Assembly: GCA_024220525.1 (NCBI GenBank)
Contig: JAMYWO010000184.1
Span: 1-32,661 of the forward strand
Reading direction: 5' to 3'
Origin: Cochliopodium minus
Taxonomy: Eukaryota > Discosea > Himatismenida > Cochliopodiidae
DNA length: 32,661 bases
Positions 9,707-19,741 of this stretch are shown here, piece after piece. Position numbers and translations under genes: made by a program. The first letter of the stretch is position 1; each line of letters begins with the position of its first letter. The notes beneath the pieces are model-generated. The model ran no database searches. It had not been told where the DNA came from and saw only the letters and a program-made list of their open reading frames with translations.

Positions 9707-11541
9707 TTAATCTTTGTCAAATGTAACAATCAAAGGAAGATGATCTGAAGCCCATTCTGAAGAAGGAGCGATTTTACCAGCAAGTTTAGCAGTTAAAGCA
9801 GTGATGGGACCTCTGTAAAAAACAAAGTCTATTCTCTTGATTGGGTTGTTGGTTGGAAAAGTTAAACCATCTTCATCTGGATGCAAATAACTCCAAGCAT
9901 CAACCATATCACCTTTGACATTATCAAGTTTTTTGGTGCCAGTAATAAATTTATAAAAAACATCATTTGGTTCACCTATTAATTGATGAAATTTAAAATA
10001 AATAATTAATAAATGAAATCAATTAAATTTCTTTAAAAAAGTAAATAATTTAATAAATAAAAAAGTGAAAGTTTTTTTATCAAAAAAATTAATTACCATT
10101 CATATCTCCAACAAATATTTGAGGGTACTGATTTTTTTGGTATGTATTGTCCAAGTACTTCCAAATTTCTACAGAAGTTCTTTTTCTGGAGCTTTCGCTG
10201 AGAGACAAGTGTGAAGAGTGCATGTAGACAGGACCAACAGGGGAATCCACCAAAATTCTTGCGACCAAACGCTGATGATCATCTTCTCTGTCATCTAAAT
10301 CTCTAGATAATCTCAAATAATCTGTTTCTCTAATAGGATGCAAAGAAAAAATTGCATGTCCTAAAAAAATATTTTAAAATAAAATTGAAAATAATATTGC
10401 AAAATTTATCTTATTTAAAAATTAAAAATTAAAAATAATAATTTTTTTTTTACCTTCGTCTTCGTGAAAGAATTGTCTGTCAAGATATGTCATAGAGTGA
10501 TGGTAAAAGTATTGATAACTCTTCCCCAACTTCTCTGCTATTTCTTCCACTTGAAACGCTCCCCTCCCACCACGATCGTCAAGAAATTTGTATCTGACCT
10601 CTTGAAAAGCTACAATGTCAGGCTTAAATCTCAAAACTTCATCCGTGATCTTTGCCTAATTTTTTAATTTAAATATTTTTTTTGTTAAAATTTTAAAAAT
10701 TAAATGAATATTGATAAATAAAAAGACATGTGTATTTTTTTTTTTAATTCCTTACCAATCTATCTTTCCACACAGGATTCAAATTCCATATATTGTAGGT
10801 CATTATCTTCAGACTTTTATTTCCTGTTGTTTTTTGTGGTGTTGCAGGATAATGTGTATTTTTCACCATGTTCAATCTCTTGTCGAGATCTCTCCATACT
10901 GTGACGTTGAAGATATAGTTTTTCCTTTGCTCATTCACCAAGGTCATTCCTTTTTGGACTATATGATAATAATATCCCATCACGAGCTTATCATTGTTTC
11001 TTATGCTACAATAAACAAAGATATATTTCAGATTAAAATTATAATGTTGGATTTTAAAAATTATATTGATCCTGCACGACATATATGACATGCGATGATT
11101 GATGATATATCATTTTACCTTTTCAAATATGATTTTCCATCAAAGGTATGATGCAATGTCTTTTGATTTTGAAATATATCACTCCATAAATTAAAACGAA
11201 TATAAAATCTGTTGAATTAATTTACCTCCTTCAAAACATTCATTATCTGGAATGATCCATCTCTGTATATCTTCAATTGACTGAGGTTATTTGTAGCGAA
11301 CTAAAAGAAAACGAAAGTTTATAAGCTAATTAATTCTTTTTGCTTTAATTTTTGAAAGGATGATCTGTATTACTTGAACAATAGGCTTTATTTCTTCTTG
11401 CACATCATCATCGCTCAAATTCAATTCCTCTGGATTTCCCACCATCCCTGTTATTCCAATCCTCTCACTATAAACCATCATAATACAATTCAATAACAAA
11501 ATGAAAACGATCAAAATGTGTTTCGATTTATCCATTTTCAT
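9707..11541 (-). CDS. Secreted cystatin-like + endonuclease/exonuclease/phosphatase protein
   Basis: Exons 11541-11374, 11300-11226, 11159-11119, 11005-10756, 10655-10454, 10360-10097 and 9975-9707 join to 422 residues. Residues 1-25 are a signal peptide (HILIVFILLLNCIMMVYS). Residues about 30-140 look like a cystatin fold: a GNPEELNLSDDDVQEEI start, DGKSYL where cystatins have Q-x-V-x-G then a strand, and a closing NVTVWRDL. Residues 155-422 are an EEP domain with N166 (MTYNIW), E197 (FQEVR), D331/N333 (VGDMNG) and D411/H412 (SDHLP), the metal and catalytic set of the DNase I-like fold. Substrate could be nucleic acid, phosphoinositide, sphingolipid or another phosphodiester. The cystatin inhibitory QxVxG is not conserved, so protease inhibition is doubtful. 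Confidence 0.88.
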
Positions 11542-11691
11542 TTTTTAATAATATTTTTTTTTATTTGAAAACTTAAAATTCCCTCTTTCAGTAATGGCTG
11601 ATAAATCCATTCTGATACATTGATATTCTTTCATTTCAAGTTAATTTTGACAAATTTTATTTTTTGAAATATGTTGAAAATAATAAATAAA

Positions 11692-12871
11692 ATGAAAGGG
11701 ATACACTTTTTCAACATAATCTTTGTTTTTGCATTTCTTGCGCTTCATTTTTATGTTTCGACATTCATTTGCATCATCCCAATCTTTGGAGAGAATATTT
11801 ACATTGCGGTATAAAAAATATGCTTCCATTCAACTAATTATTCAACATACATAAACAACATTAGATAATTTTCTCAATATTTATAATTATGTTCTTGATA
11901 TCCTACTTAAAAACATGCATAAGGTATAAATGATATATTTATTTAAAATGAAAATTAATTAAATATTTAATAAATTTAATATAAAGTTCCCCAGGTAAAA
12001 AAAATTAATGAAAAAAAAAATATTACATACATTTACAAGTGATAAAGGTTCTAAATCACATTGGGAAAAACTTTATGAAAGAACAGACCTGATCGAAGAA
12101 ATAAACAAAGATAATTTAATTGTAATAGAATGTTTTTACTGTTCTGAGATAAAACCACCAAGAGCTCATCATTGTAAAACGTAAAAAAAAAAAAAAATTC
12201 TGTTGAGTGAAATTTAAGTTTTAAATAAAAAAAAGATGTGATTCTTGTACATTAAAATTTGACCACCATTGTATTTGGATAAATAATTGTGTTGGATACA
12301 ATAATCACAAAGCATTTGTTCTCACTGTAAAAAAAAAATCTTCCTTAATCCCTTTCAAATTTAACGATTTTATCTAAAATTTCAATTTACAGTTATTTTA
12401 TGGAGTTTTATGCTTGACAATTATTCTAGTATTAGAAGTGATAAGAAGTGTTCATCAATCTAAACATTATTTCAATTCAAATATAATCAAACGTAAAAAA
12501 AATGTTAATCTCTAATTTATAATAATTTTGAAAAAACATTTTTTAGTTGTATTGTTCATTATTAGCTTCATTCTTGCTTTCCTTCAATTTTTTTCGATTG
12601 GATTCATGTTATTCCAACAAATATTTTTAATTTCAAAAAACGCTACGATGGTAGAATGGGTATTACAAAAACAAACTCCTTTTATAAAAAACAAATTATT
12701 TATTTCAAATGTTAGGTTTGTTGCAAAGGGAAAGATGATGGTTGTAATTATAATAGTGGATCTCTCTTATCTAATTGGAAGTTTGTTATGGGATCTAGTG
12801 TTCTGGTTTGGTGGTTTCCCTTCAATATTTTCATAGAAAGAGAATCTCTCAAATTTTTTGTACATAAGTGA
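11692..12871 (+). CDS. DHHC palmitoyltransferase, 8 exons
   Basis: Exons 11692-11808, 11865-11923, 11987-11994, 12048-12180, 12236-12326, 12393-12492, 12547-12659 and 12716-12871 join to 258 residues. This family S-acylates cysteines on cytosolic faces of endomembranes. Two N-terminal helices ([27 protein letters not shown]) precede the SSPG version of the usual T/D-PG turn. The cysteine-rich domain follows: C90-x2-C93, KPPRAHHC104, C107-x2-C110, D115-H-H-C118 (active site) and INNCVGYNN. Two more helices and an ATMVEW (TTxE) motif precede a C-terminal [10 protein letters not shown] stretch. The start is the first ATG giving a hydrophobic N-terminus. The 8-nt third exon is needed to keep frame. 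It is short for the family but has all core elements. Confidence 0.9.
11987..11994 (+). other. 8-nt microexon in DHHC gene
   Basis: TTCCCCAG lies between ATAAAG and GTAAAA. Entering in phase 2 and leaving in phase 1, it supplies the S-S-P-G turn that precedes the cysteine-rich domain in DHHC enzymes, and it is the only solution seen that links the second helix exon to the exon at 12048 in frame. Confidence 0.65.
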
Positions 12872-12956
12872 TAAAATAAGAAATTGTACAGTATGAAAAA
12901 ATGTTTTTAAATTAAAAAAATTGAAATTTCTTGACAAATTTTGATTTATATTTTTG

Positions 12957-14907
12957 ATGAAATTTAAAGCATATCTTTCTATATCTCTGGTATTTATCCT
13001 CTTTATATCAATCCATGCATCCTCTTTTGTAGTGAGGAATGGATCGAAATTATATCTGGATGGGAATGAATTTAAGATGGTTGGTTGTAATTGCTATTGG
13101 TTGGGTTTAGATGAGAATGTGCCTCCTAATGTTATAAATTATCCAACCAGATTCAGAGTAAGAGATGCATTGGAGACAGCAAAGGAGATGGGAGCCACAG
13201 TAATAAGAGGTAAAATCCAAAAAAATAATTTATGATTTTAATTTCCACGAAATTTCTCAACAAATAAAATATTAATAAAATTCAAAAAAAAAATTAAAAA
13301 TAAATTTAAATAAATGAATTTAAAATTTACTTTTTTGATCAGCTCATACATTGGGCATATCAACGGGAAACTCACTCAGCTTCGAAAATAATATGGGAAT
13401 TTTCGATTTTTCATTTCCAATTCAGTCAATAGACACAGCGCTCTACATAGCCTCCGAGTTGGGGCTAAAGTTTGTTATTCCCTTGACTGATAATTATCAT
13501 TTTTATGAGGGAGGCAAACATAATTTTGCAGATTGGAACGGTGTTTCCGAAAGTGAATTTTTCACCAACGAAAAGGTTGTTCAATCTTTTGAACAGTACA
13601 TTAGAGCATTGATAGTTAGAAATAATTCTTTAACTGGTAAAAAAACTTTTATTTCCAATTTTTTCTTTTTTATTTTAATTTTTTCAAAATAATTTTTTTT
13701 TTTTTTTTTTTTTTAAAAAAATTTTTCAATTTCTTTCAATTTTTAAATTTATTTTATTATTATTTTAATTTAATTCAATTTCTTAATTCATTTTTTTCAT
13801 TTAATTTTATTTTTAATATTATGTTAAAAAAAGGAATTCCAATATCAGAAGATCCTACAATTTTAGCATGGGAAAGTGGGAACGAAATATCACCTCCACC
13901 ACAATGGACACAAAGAATAGCAAAGCTCGTAAAATCAATAGACTCAAATCATCTCTTTTTAGACGGAACTTACGGAATTAATTCCGCTTCTCTTTCTTTT
14001 CCTGAAGTGGATATTTACTCTAACCATTATTACCCAATGAATTCCAAAGTGGTAGTAGATAATTTTGTTGAAGTAACAAAAGCTAATAAGGTTTTTTTTT
14101 AATTTTATTTTTCATTTATTTTTAATTTAATTTCTATGTTATTATTAATTTTATTTTTTTTTAAAAATTTTTTTTTTTTTTTTTTTTCAATTTTGTAGGT
14201 TTTTTTTGCTGGTGAGTTTGGATGGAATCAAGGTGATTTAACAACTTTTTTAAATGCTTTGTTGTTAAATGAAATTAATAATTGTTATTGGTAATGAAAT
14301 TATCCAAAAAAAATATTCAAATAAAATAAATAAAAAAATAAATAAAATAAAATAACATCAAAAAAAAAAAAATATTTTAGGAGTCTATTTCCTCACAGTG
14401 ACATGAATGGTTTCGTACAACATGGGGATGGTTATACCTTACATTGGCCTGGAGACAATACTAGTATGGGCCAAAGTGCTCAACAACTTAGAAACTTTGC
14501 TTACAAACTAAGAGGTTTGCCTGTTCCTCCTTACTCCATACCTACTTCTCCCTCTATCACCACTTTAACATACACCCCTAACAATTTGACAGTATCTTGG
14601 AGAGGAGTTATGGGAGCAACAAAGTCAAAAAAAAAATTTTTTTATATTTTTTTTTATTTTTTTTTTATTTTTTTTATTTTTTTTATTTTTTAATTTTAAT
14701 TTTTAAATTAGATATTCCATTTATACATCTTTGAATGGTACTTCTCCTTGGAATGTTTTTTGTAACCAATGTGCAACTGATAACGACACCCCAATAACTT
14801 TCAACACAACCAACGCACCACTCGCTTTCTATGCAGTTTCCGCTTTCAATCTTGATGGAAAAGAAGGAGCTCTTTCCTCACCTATGTGGTTGCCTCACAC
14901 AAATTAA
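12957..14907 (+). CDS. Secreted GH5-family beta-mannanase-like enzyme, 6 exons
   Basis: Exons 12957-13209, 13343-13636, 13834-14090, 14199-14290, 14381-14623 and 14712-14907 join to 444 residues. A signal peptide (LSISLVFILFISIHASS) is followed by the typical GH5 mannanase opening (FVVRNGSKLYLDGNEFKMVG, then NCYWLG) and VIRAHTLGISTG. The acid/base glutamate is E200 in LAWESGNE and the nucleophile E274 in FFAGEFGW, both at the expected beta-4 and beta-7 strand ends. HGDGYTLHWPGD near residue 310 contributes to the active cleft. Residues about 350-444 form a fibronectin III-like domain (LTVSWRG, FYAVSAFNLDGKEG). It probably hydrolyses mannan or glucomannan outside the cell. One intron has a GTTTTT donor and one a GTCAAA donor, less usual here. 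The gene looks complete. Confidence 0.92.
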
Positions 14908-15079
14908 AAATCAAAAAATAAATTTAATTTTATAAAAATTAATTTATTTTAATAAAAAAATTTAAAGGATTTAATAAAAAATTTAAAGTATCAATTAAAA
15001 AAAAAAATAATTTAATTTTTAATTAAAAAAAAAAAAATAATTTAATTTTTAATTGAAAAAAATAATTTAATTAAAAAAT

Positions 15080-16746
15080 TTAATTTTTTGTGAATCTTTC
15101 CAAAACATGACCCAAAATAGACTCAACGAGCTTCAAGTTGTTATGTACACCTTGATGAAACAAATCCAAGGAGATTTCTTGTTGTTGAATACCATTAGCC
15201 ATGTTGTCGATCATGGTGATCAAAGCGTACCCGATTCCTTGCTCTTGAAACAAAGTGAGTTCGTTGGCACAAGTCATACCCACGATTTCTCCGACTGTTG
15301 ACAAAAATTTAATTTCTGATCTACTTTCAAATCTAGGTCCTAAAATTTTTTAAAAAATAATTATCATTATTAATTTTGTTTTTTTTTAAAAAAATTTTTA
15401 ATATTATTTTTCAATGTTTTTGCATTTTATTTTTAATTCTAAAAATATTAATTTTTAAATTGTTTATTCTATATTTTGTATTTTATTTCAAAAAATAAAT
15501 TTCTTAGTTTTTTTAATATTATTTGTTATTTTTTAAAGTTGGTATTTTTGAATTTTATTTTTATATGTAAATTTTTGATAAATTTTTTTTAAGATTTTAA
15601 AAAAAAAATAATTATTTTAATAAATTTTTTTTTAATTATTTTTTATTTAATTTTTTTTCAAATTTAAAAATTTGTTTTTTTTTAATTATTTTTTCTAACC
15701 AGTTGTTTGTACATAGACACCCCCATCTACAAATTTGATTTCTTTAGATTTCAAGAGATCAATAACTTGTGTTCTGAGCTCCTTGTCAAAAGATGGAGCA
15801 AAGTGAGACTTGTAAGAAGCAGATGAATCAGTAATGCCACTAACAATGTTCCAGATGTTGAAGATATCATCTTTTGGATAAACAAAAAAAAGGAGTTTTA
15901 ATTAATTAAAAAAAATAATTCGTTGAGATGGTGTCATTATAAAATATAAAAATTAAAAATTAAATTAATTTTTTTTTTACCAGGTATAACTACAGTACCA
16001 ACACCCAATTCGGTCTTATAATATAACAATAATATAGAAAAAATTAATCATTTCAAATTAATTTTTCAGCAAAATATATTTTCAGTTTAAAAATATATAT
16101 TAATTTTTAAATTCCCTTTTTACCTTCATTGATCCTACTGATGCAAATCCTATGATTTGTTTCACTCCCAATTTGCTAAATGCTGCGGCGATTGCCAAGT
16201 TGGGGATGAGATGTGGAGGATTATATGGTGTCAAGGTGGATCCATGTCTTTGGCAAAATACAAAGTTTTCTCCCTTATAAAGGATTATGGTTCCATGTTC
16301 TTTTTAAATCAAATATAATATTATTTTAATCAAATTTATATAAAGTGAAAATAATCAAAGATTGATTTTTAAAAGTGGAAATATTTCGAATCAATACGCA
16401 TTTGAAATCAATGAGATGAAATTTTTTAAATATTTGATATTGTTGGAAAATATTTTGTTTATATATTTTTGTACTTTGATTAAACAACTCATTTAAAATT
16501 ATATTTTCAATATATTGAATGGATAGATGTATTGATTGAAATAGAATCGTGATAAATTAAATATATGAACTATCATACTATAATATAAAGTTTTTATCCA
16601 TTATCAATCTAATCTGTTCCTTTTAATTTCCTTTTTTTACCAGTTTCAACATTTATCTTTGCGAGATTAGCAAAATACTCACTTTTGAGAAAACTCGATC
16701 CACCAATGATGCCGAATAATGGTTTTTGATTTTTATTATCTTCCAT
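15080..16746 (-). CDS. MTA phosphorylase / purine nucleoside phosphorylase, 5 exons
   Basis: Exons 16746-16641, 16299-16124, 16014-15981, 15870-15700 and 15339-15080 join to 248 residues. The family (PNP/UDP phosphorylase type 2) splits 5'-methylthioadenosine or purine nucleosides with phosphate, feeding methionine and purine salvage in the cytosol. Seen motifs are FGIIGGSSF (phosphate loop), FCQRHG, IPNLAIAAAFSKLGVKQIIG, ASVGSM, GGVYVQTTGPRFESRSEI (family 2 signature) and GEIVGMTCANELTLFQEQGI, with DNMANG in place of the usual T-D-Y-D. The last replacement may alter base specificity (family members use Asp there for 6-aminopurines), so MTA specificity is not certain. Length is slightly shorter than the usual 260-285. 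Confidence 0.88.
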
Positions 16747-16925
16747 CAGCTATGATATAGAAATTAAATTAAATAATAAAGCTTTGTTTGGTAATTGAAT
16801 CAGATAGCTTTTTTTTTTTAAAAATTTTTGATTAAAAATTAAGCTCTGTTAAAAATAAATAAAAATAAAAAAAAAAAGGAAAAGATATACTTTAACATAA
16901 AGAAACTAATCAAACATTTTCAAAG

Positions 16926-17567
16926 ATGAAAAGAATAACATTCAAAATAATATTCAATAAAAACGAAATCAGAAGAATAAGCAATGAGGAGAAGAATTGC
17001 AGCTTGGAATGGTTATTTCAAACGTTACAGATGAAGTCATACCCCTTGAAATACAAAGATGAGGAAGGGGATTTGATCACAGTGGTGAACGAGAAGGATT
17101 TCAAGGAGATGATCGAGCAATTGGGAGAGAAGGATAGAATCATCATCTATACCAACACAGATATGGATACATCAGTAGAAATAAAGAAAGATACACAAGA
17201 AAATATACAAGAGAACATCATTATAAGCAATAATAACAACATCAAAGAGCAAGATCCCAATGAATTATCTCCCTTCTTCAGATGCATGTATTTCATGAAA
17301 CATTTGGGACTCGATAAACATGGAAATGCCCTCCATAAAACTATTTTGAAACATGATAACGATGTAGTGGAGACCCTCAAGGAGATGGCCTTCTTAAATG
17401 TCCCATCTGAGGACGAATCCTTGCAGATCTTGTTCAAGAATCTCAATGCCTTGGAGCGTATCGGCTTCTCCGACAGAAAATTGAATGCATCCATCCTCCA
17501 CAAAAGCGAATTCGAAGATACCATCAAGAAATTGTTGGAATTGAGATTTCCTAATTCCAAATTTTGA
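16926..17567 (+). CDS. PB1-UBA adaptor-like protein
   Basis: An intronless frame of 213 residues. Residues 1-83 form a PB1 domain: a basic first strand (RITFKIIFNKNEIRRIS) and the acidic OPCA motif (KYKDEEGDLITVVNEKDFKE), so it may be a type I/II PB1 able to chain with partners. A low-complexity Asn/Glu linker follows. Residues about 168-210 fit a UBA three-helix bundle (LNALERIGFSDRKLNASIL, then IKKLLELRF), with G-F in the M-G-F position. PB1 plus UBA is the layout of the autophagy receptors p62/NBR1, but no ZZ zinc finger or clear LIR is seen. Role in ubiquitin-linked selective autophagy or signalling is inferred from domain layout only. Confidence 0.75.
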   Translation: MKRITFKIIFNKNEIRRISNEEKNCSLEWLFQTLQMKSYPLKYKDEEGDLITVVNEKDFKEMIEQLGEKDRIIIYTNTDMDTSVEIKKDTQENIQENIIISNNNNIKEQDPNELSPFFRCMYFMKHLGLDKHGNALHKTILKHDNDVVETLKEMAFLNVPSEDESLQILFKNLNALERIGFSDRKLNASILHKSEFEDTIKKLLELRFPNSKF

Positions 17568-17839
17568 ACAGAAAAAAAAAAAAAAAAAATTAAAAAAAAG
17601 AGATTTGTAAAAATTCAATCTTCAAATTGGATTCAATTTTTATATTTTTTTGATTTCAACTGTTTTTTGAAACCTATTCTCTCTATTCTCTAATTTTGTA
17701 ATTTAAAATTTAGTTTGAGATTAATATTAAAGAAATATTGAAAAACAAAATGTAAATTGAACTTTGGTGAAGTAAGTATTTTTAAAAAAGCATTTTAATT
17801 GAAATTGGTTTTGGGCAAACAAGAAACAAGAGGTGAAAT

Positions 17840-18332
17840 TTATAATAGAAAAGAATTGGAATAAAAATCAAATTTGACATCTTTGTTGGAATTTTGTGCA
17901 CATATTTGAAGGGTGTCCTTTCTCATGCTAGGCGGACCACAACACAAAGTTTGATATCTTTTGACTCCCTTCTTAGACGGACTAAATTTCAACTTTTCCA
18001 AAAGTTCCGCTAAGAAAAAAAAAAGAAATCAAAAATAAAAGAGAAAATTTTTTAAAAAATGAAAATAAAAATGAAAAATAAAAATAATTAAAAATAAAAA
18101 TAAAAATTAAATAAAAAAAAAAATTTTTTTAACCCAATTTTGGTCTTCCAGATAAATAACCACTTAATCCTTCTTCCATTCCACTGTTTTGAGGCAAGTT
18201 GTTGATTTCAGTGGAAGAAGGAAGAAAGTCATCATTCGCCAACAAGGAAGATCTTTCGTTGAAGTCATAATTAGAGGATATTTTGTTTTGTTTTTTGTGT
18301 TCTCTTGTCACGAACAAATGAACAGATATCAT
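17840..18332 (-). CDS. Ferric reductase/NOX-type NAD-binding domain, C-terminal fragment
   Basis: Exons 18332-18134 and 18009-17840 join in phase 1 and encode about 122 residues ending TAA. The start MISVHLFVTRE matches the I-x-(V/L)-x-(L/Y)-(V/I)-T-R strand of the NADPH-binding half of ferric reductases and NADPH oxidases. A variable Ser/Asn-rich insert follows, then SGRPKL (the G-R-P motif), and CCGPPSMRKDTL (the C-G-P nucleotide motif) near the end, with a family-like FDFYSNSF tail. The haem-binding membrane helices and FAD-binding domain are absent. Upstream on this strand are only about 230 A/T-rich bases and then an oppositely oriented RlmN fragment. It is either a fragment or a locus broken by rearrangement or misassembly. 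Confidence 0.7.
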
Positions 18333-18343
18333 CTCTTTTGTTA

Positions 18344-18563
18344 GAAAAAAAAGATTATTTTTAATTTAATTCAAAATTTAATTTTTTTATTTTTTAATTT
18401 TTAATTTAATTTTTATTTATGTTTATTTTTTTTTTTATTTATTAATTTAATTTTTATTTATGTTTATTTTTTTTTTATTTTTTTTATTTTTTATTTTATT
18501 TATTTTATTTATTTTATTTTATTTATATTTATTTTATTTTATTTTTGATTAATTTTTTTTTAG
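18344..18563. repeat. A/T simple-sequence spacer between two 5'-truncated genes
   Basis: Irregular TTTAT and TTTATT tandem repeats fill almost the whole interval. It separates the 5' ends of two divergent gene fragments, and a low-complexity tract like this is a common site of rearrangement or assembly collapse. Confidence 0.6.
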
Positions 18564-19203
18564 CAAAGGATTTTGGAGGAAGGATAAGACTGGCTATTAG
18601 TTTGCATTCTGTCGACAATGACATCAGAAGTCAAGTAAAATTATTGAAATAAATTAAATTTAAAACAAATTAAATTTAAAATAAATTAAATTTAAACTTT
18701 AGTTGATGGACATAAATCTTAAATTTCCTCTTTCTGACTTAAGAAAAGCTTTATTGGTAAATCAATTTTTTTAAATCAATTTAAATTATTAATTTTTTTG
18801 AATAAAATTACAAAAATAAATTTTAATTTTTTATTTTTATTAAAGGAATATCCAGTTAAAGATCCTCAAAAAATTACATTTGAATACGTGATGTTAAAAG
18901 ATACTAATGACAAGCTCTCACAAGCCAAAGATCTTGTAGAGTGGCTCAAAGGCCTCAAAGCCAAAGTGAATCTCATTCCCTTCAACCCTTGGCCAAACTC
19001 TCCTTTTGAAGCTTCTTCTAGAAACCAGATCATGAGGTTCCAACAAGAAATCCAAAATAGTGGTATTGAAGCTCCCATCAGATTGCCAAGAGGACAAGAC
19101 ATTTTAGCGTAATTAAAATTTAATTTAATTTTTATTTAATTTTTTTTTTAAATTTTTTAGTGCTTGTGGAACTCTAAAGACCCAATTAATTGAAAATAAA
19201 TAA
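18564..19203 (+). CDS. RlmN-type rRNA/tRNA A2 methyltransferase, C-terminal fragment
   Basis: Exons 18564-18634, 18703-18756, 18846-19108 and 19161-19203 join in frame to about 143 residues. RlmN is a radical-SAM enzyme methylating A2503 of 23S rRNA and A37 of some tRNAs. Seen are KDFGGRIRLAISLHSVDND, then ITFEYVMLKDTND, KVNLIPFNPWPNSPFE, and RGQDILAACGTL with the C-terminal catalytic cysteine. The N-terminal half, including the CxxxCxxC cluster motif, is missing: exon one opens with an acceptor and a split codon, and nothing coding is found upstream before the divergent reductase fragment. The sequence looks bacterial in style, yet it carries three spliceosomal introns, so it is integrated in the nuclear genome. 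Likely acquired by transfer or from an organelle ancestor (inference). Confidence 0.82.
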
Positions 19204-19741
19204 TTTATATTACTGATTTTTGAAATTCTTCATTTAATTTAGATTTTCCTTAATTTTGAAATTATACGTTTTATTTTTACTTCCAATGATCTGAATGATT
19301 TGAGATCTTCAAGAGAGATAATACGCTATATCGAGTGATGCAACATTGAATAAAGGAGAACCCATCATGTCCATTGCTCAATACAAATCTATCTCTATTC
19401 CACAAACACCGTCAACATATTGAGATGTTCAAAATTTACAATTAATTTCGGTTACAATCATAAAAATTGCGCAATTTTTATTAAATTTATTTATTTATAT
19501 AAATTTTCTCAATCATAAACCTGATTTAGCAATATGAAGATAAATCGATCTTTTTTTAAATTTTAAATTTTTAATATTGCACAGTCGAAAATAAATAAAT
19601 TATTGGAAGCGAGAAAAATTTGACAAATCATGGAGAAGTGATGAATGAAGTGTATTGATTAGTTGCCCAAATTGAGACAAAAAAAATCTTTTTATCCATC
19701 AGCTACCCAAATTTGATTTTTTTTTTTCATTCAGCTCTTTT
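19204..19741. other. Intergenic, convergent 3' ends; small unassigned island
   Basis: The RlmN fragment and the kinase end toward each other here. An island at about 19270-19430 is less AT-rich; a plus frame reads ATLNKGEPIMSIAQYKSI before TGA, but no splice sites or family could be fixed. The rest is A/T-only. Confidence 0.4.

Noticed and set aside
11641-11829. Minus-strand small Cys/Lys-rich protein
   Set aside because: The opposite strand encodes the first membrane helix exon of the DHHC gene with a good start and donor.
12009-12047. ATG at 12009 as start of the DHHC gene
   Set aside because: It would leave the enzyme without its two N-terminal membrane helices, which are encoded by exons at 11692 and 11865 linked through a microexon.
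12528-12836. A separate hydrophobic protein read straight through 12660-12715
   Set aside because: Removing a GT-AG intron at 12660-12715 restores the DHHC C-terminal [10 protein letters not shown] motif; the read-through frame loses it.
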